Below the pieces are notes generated by a model. It made no database searches, had not been told where the DNA came from, and was given only the letters and a program-made list of their open reading frames with translations. Positions 61,301 to 64,000 of a DNA stretch of 64,000 bases are shown here, piece after piece (within the stretch, counting starts at the first letter, position 1; each line of letters begins with the position of its first letter). The stretch comes from Solenopsis invicta (lineage: Eukaryota; Arthropoda; Insecta; Hymenoptera; Formicidae), in assembly GCF_016802725.1 (NCBI RefSeq), contig NC_052671.1, positions 8,599,501-8,663,500 on the forward strand, given 5' to 3'. The translations under genes and the position numbers were made by a program.

Positions 61301-62679
61301 AAAATGGTTATTCGTTATATTTCGTTACTTACTTCAACCAACTGTCCTTCCAAGTGATGTTGGGGAAAAATGTGAGAATGCTCTCCAGGGACAATGTAAA
61401 TATGGCTTTCTCGTGATCTATGACTTCCGACACGTAAAGATTGCTCATAGTGTCGCTGTGTGACACAGCGATGAAGACTCGATTGAATGATACGTCTACG
61501 ATATGATAATCTTTACAGTCTAATTCCGTGTTAAAATGCACCGGGACAAACGATTGATTCTTATAGGAAACGTAAAGATCCAGATGTTCCGATGTTCCGT
61601 TCTAAAAAATAAATAAATAAATAAAAATAAAAACAACGATCAATAAAAGCAATTAAATTCTAAATTTCAAAAAGAGCTCATATATAGCACCGTAACGATT
61701 ACCTTTGAATTTTTCATGGTGGCGAACATGTAGTCGCCTTTAATTTGGAAATCCTCAACGTTTTGAATGACGACGGTGAATTCCTTTCGTATAGACATTC
61801 TCATTCGCAATGGAGTATTCCCTCTCTGATACCAGGGGAAATTTCGCAGATCCAACTTCAAGACTGTATTTAATCCAGACGGTTCCGTGCGTTCAACCAA
61901 TAGAACGCGATAAGGAGACCAAAAGAAAGCTTTGACATATTGATGAATTGGTACCCAGACCAATCCACGATCGGTCGATAACCACAACTGAAATCAGAAT
62001 GTTCCAAAGTCAGAAAAAAACAATTCTTGCATAATTACTTGCATAATTAATTCTTTAAAATAAAAACAATAATAGTAGCATGTATATTCAATTAAAATAA
62101 TTATTAAATAATAATGAGTTTTATACCTTTCGCGCTGGATCGACCTTATCCAGTGCGACGAGTACCCGTGGATCTAATTCGTAAAACGATACTTCATTCG
62201 GGTGAAACGGCACGGCGACCCTCTGGATTGTTAGACCGTTATTATGTGTTATGAAGATTAAATTATTCATACTGTCCACAAAGACGCACTGCAAAAGAAG
62301 GGAAGTCTCGATAACATCGTTCAAACATGAATATTGGAGATGCGCCAGAAAATACATCAAGCTATTTATTTCGTAAGAAGTATTTTTATAAGGCGGAACT
62401 CACGTGTTGGTAGTACTTAGGATGATTGGTGAATTTGTCTACAACCGCATATTGAGCATTGGGGTCGGACGAAACCCTGAACAAGTCAGTCTTATTCTCG
62501 AACGTATCACCATAATCGTAACTGATGTACACAGCGCTAGGATGGACCGGGGAGGAGAATTTACCTGCTTGGTAGCGTACCACAGGCGTGCTATCCCTCG
62601 CTAGACATATTATTACATTGGAGCCCTCCCCGACCCAATGTACCATCAGTTGCTGATGCGAATCATTTAAAGCATTGAC
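55320..62679 (-). CDS. SORL1: sortilin-related receptor (SORL1/LR11) orthologue, 5' end outside window
   Basis: In vertebrates SORL1 is a type I sorting receptor that moves cargo between Golgi, endosomes and surface through retromer and GGA adaptors. Nine exons join in phase: 62404-62679, 62127-62288, 61703-61987, 61333-61601, 56851-61139, 56461-56721, 55785-56306, 55497-55703, 55320-55381; 2,110 residues plus TGA. Numbered from the first residue seen: VPS10 propeller about 1-550; 10CC cysteine module about 555-630; YWTD propeller about 715-955; EGF-like module to about 1015; nine LDLR class A repeats about 1018-1415; six fibronectin III domains about 1420-2020; membrane helix about 2034-2057; tail with FANSHY (2069-2074) and C-terminal DDEPLVIA. 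Human SORL1 is 2,214 residues, so about 100 N-terminal residues (signal and part of the propeptide) are missing to the right. Domain order and tail motifs exclude sortilin, SorCS and LRP receptors. Eleven class A repeats are usual in the vertebrate protein; nine are seen here. Confidence 0.97.
55497..55703 (-). CDS. SORL1: SORL1 membrane helix and FANSHY exon
   Basis: The exon encodes a 24-residue hydrophobic helix, then RHRRLSNSFTQFANSHYDTR. RHRRL is a stop-transfer signal. FANSHY is the retromer (VPS26) binding motif in mammalian SORL1 and is identical here. Flanking introns are 115 and 81 bp. Confidence 0.96.
56851..61139 (-). CDS. SORL1: SORL1 giant ectodomain exon (4,289 bp)
   Basis: One exon carries the second half of the VPS10 domain, the 10CC module, the whole YWTD propeller (five clear YWxD-type blades: NCLYWAD, VLYFVD, YMFWTD, RIYWVD, NVYWDD), the EGF-like module, nine class A repeats with the usual six cysteines and SDE/DE calcium site, and fibronectin domains 1 to 4 in part. 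It begins after 'tctgcacacag' (phase 2) and ends before 'gtaagaagtc' (phase 1). The frame is open throughout, with no sign of sequencing error. Confidence 0.95.
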
Positions 62680-64000
62680 CTGTAACGACAAAGAAACAAA
62701 GCATTTTTACTGAAAGGCGTTGAAGATGTCCGGATATGGATAATTTATATAACGCAGAAATAAAATAATATTTATCTTGAAGTTCCACGAACGGTATGAC
62801 GAATAAAGAGATATCGAGATAAGATACAACTGATAAGGAGTGCTGATAAAATAAAAGAAATATACAGAGGACGAATACATAAAATAATCGCCGTATAGTC
62901 TGCCGGAGATCAGATTTATTGGTGGACGGACATAAAAGATGCACGTGCGTGTAATACGATGTCTTCAATAAGCGTAATTGTAACTGGGTGGATATATGTT
63001 GGAGATGAATCACTGAATACATTCGTGGAAAATCTCGATCCGTACGTTCCGTCGGTATCGCATTACTTTGGCCAATGTTCAATGCCATTGGTGTAAATAA
63101 ATTCTTGCAAGGAAAGAACAATGAAAAAACTGTCTGATCGAATTATCCTTTCTAAAAGTAACATACGAATATTTACAATCATTTAGATCGGACAAAATTC
63201 TGGATCATGATTCATTACGAATAAAATCATCTGAATGTCCGGAACATAAATAAAAATAACTTAAAAAAAAAAAGAAATTTTCAGTAAAAAAAACTCAGTA
63301 AAAAAAACAGTTTTTTATCCGATCTTAAAAGTTTTTTATGAATATGTATTTCCTTTGACATTTAATACCATATTATTGTTCTAGAATTCAGTTTTTACAT
63401 TCATCTAAATCAGCTGTAAACAATCCAAAGTGATTGACGGTGGACATAGATATATTTAGATTATTGTTGAAAACAAGAACTGAATTCAAAGTTCATGCTT
63501 GAACAAACATATCTCTTTTGTTTTACTTAATTGATCGTTAGAAATTCATGAATTAATTAGAAAGATACGATAAATTACATACAGAAATTCTTTGATTATT
63601 TATTTATTGACATTTATTTATTAATGAAAGCATTGTCAATTCATTGCTGTAAACAAAAGCTATTGACAATGACTAAATGGCAATGCGGGGCGTGAATAAA
63701 TTTAGATTGTTGTTGAAAACAAGGCTTGAATTCAACCTTGAACAAATACATCTCTTTTGCGTTTTATTTAATTATTTGAAATTAAAAACTCATGAATTGA
63801 TTAAAAAGATACGATAAGATATATACAAATTCTTTTATTTATTAATAATTTATTAACTTTCAATTATTAACGAGAAAATGTTATCAAGAGGCGCGGTCGC
63901 AAAAATTATAAATACAAAAAAATATTAAATAATATTGAAATAACATAAGTGTTTTAACAATTAATATCAAGAAAAAAAAATTACATAAATTTTTCAGTAT
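62680..64000 (-). other. SORL1 5' intron, continuing beyond the window
   Basis: The acceptor 'cgttacag' at 62680-62687 starts the first exon seen. No exon with a signal peptide and a phase-0 donor is found up to the edge, so this intron is at least 1.3 kb long. It contains a diverged two-copy tandem duplication (63414-63880). A 152-codon ORF here crosses the splice site in the wrong frame and is rejected. Confidence 0.7.
63414..63880 (+). repeat. two-copy tandem duplication, period about 233 bp, in SORL1 intron
   Basis: 'ctgtaaacaa' starts copies at 63414 and 63647. Both contain in order 'tttagatt(a/g)ttgttgaaaac', 'gaattcaa', 'catctcttttg', 'ctcatgaatt' or close variants, and 'aaagatacgataa'. 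The copies are diverged. Confidence 0.75.

Noticed and set aside
62663..63121. 152-codon minus-strand ORF at the SORL1 5' side
   Set aside because: It crosses the SORL1 acceptor in a different frame and is AT-rich intron sequence.
1..64000. CRISPR arrays, bacterial operons, riboswitches
   Set aside because: Spliced genes and insect-type repeats show a eukaryotic nuclear sequence; no regularly spaced identical short repeats with unique spacers were seen.

Overview
The window looks like nuclear DNA from an insect, most likely a hymenopteran and plausibly an ant. Four multi-exon protein genes have short GT-AG introns, the intergenic DNA is very AT-rich with sharply bounded CpG-rich stretches, and there are many short inverted-repeat (MITE-type) elements plus a mariner remnant. 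The organism call is inference from these features; no species can be named from the sequence alone.

Left part (1-20 kb): three genes for unrecognised, probably secreted or membrane-attached proteins. Gene A (+, 2752-6344, five exons, 583 aa) carries a Pro/Trp-rich stretch with repeated KPW motifs. Gene B (-, 8266-11889, two exons, about 1,079 aa) is a Thr/Pro/Lys-rich mucin-like protein with one hydrophobic segment and a furin-like site. Gene C (-, 14072-18944, two exons, 1,102 aa) has a clear signal peptide on its first exon and ends in a hydrophobic block and a basic tail. A and B converge; B and C are in tandem. All three share a plan: long disordered region, one Gly/Ala/Met-rich hydrophobic block in the middle or C-terminal part, basic residues after it. 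Whether they are paralogues is undecided. An internally deleted mariner sits in the single coding intron of gene C.

Middle part (20-55 kb): about 35 kb without a gene I can defend. It is mostly AT-rich DNA with MITEs, fold-back hairpins, tandem duplications and microsatellites, interrupted by two CpG-rich blocks (about 25.0-25.75 kb and 38.1-42.45 kb) that may be promoter or first-exon DNA. Two hairpins (26.4 and 34.3 kb) have pre-miRNA-like size and pairing.

Right part (55.3-64 kb): nine minus-strand exons encode 2,110 residues of the orthologue of sortilin-related receptor SORL1/LR11: VPS10 domain, 10CC cysteine module, YWTD propeller, EGF-like module, nine LDLR class A repeats, six fibronectin III domains, a membrane helix and a cytoplasmic tail with FANSHY and the C-terminal DDEPLVIA acidic motif. 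Only the 5' exon(s) with the signal peptide and start of the propeptide lie beyond the right edge. One 4,289-bp exon carries most of the ectodomain.

Repeat history can be read directly: a 239-bp TA-inserting MITE occurs twice, each time inside an older MITE, and for one insertion a second copy of the host element in this window supplies the empty site.
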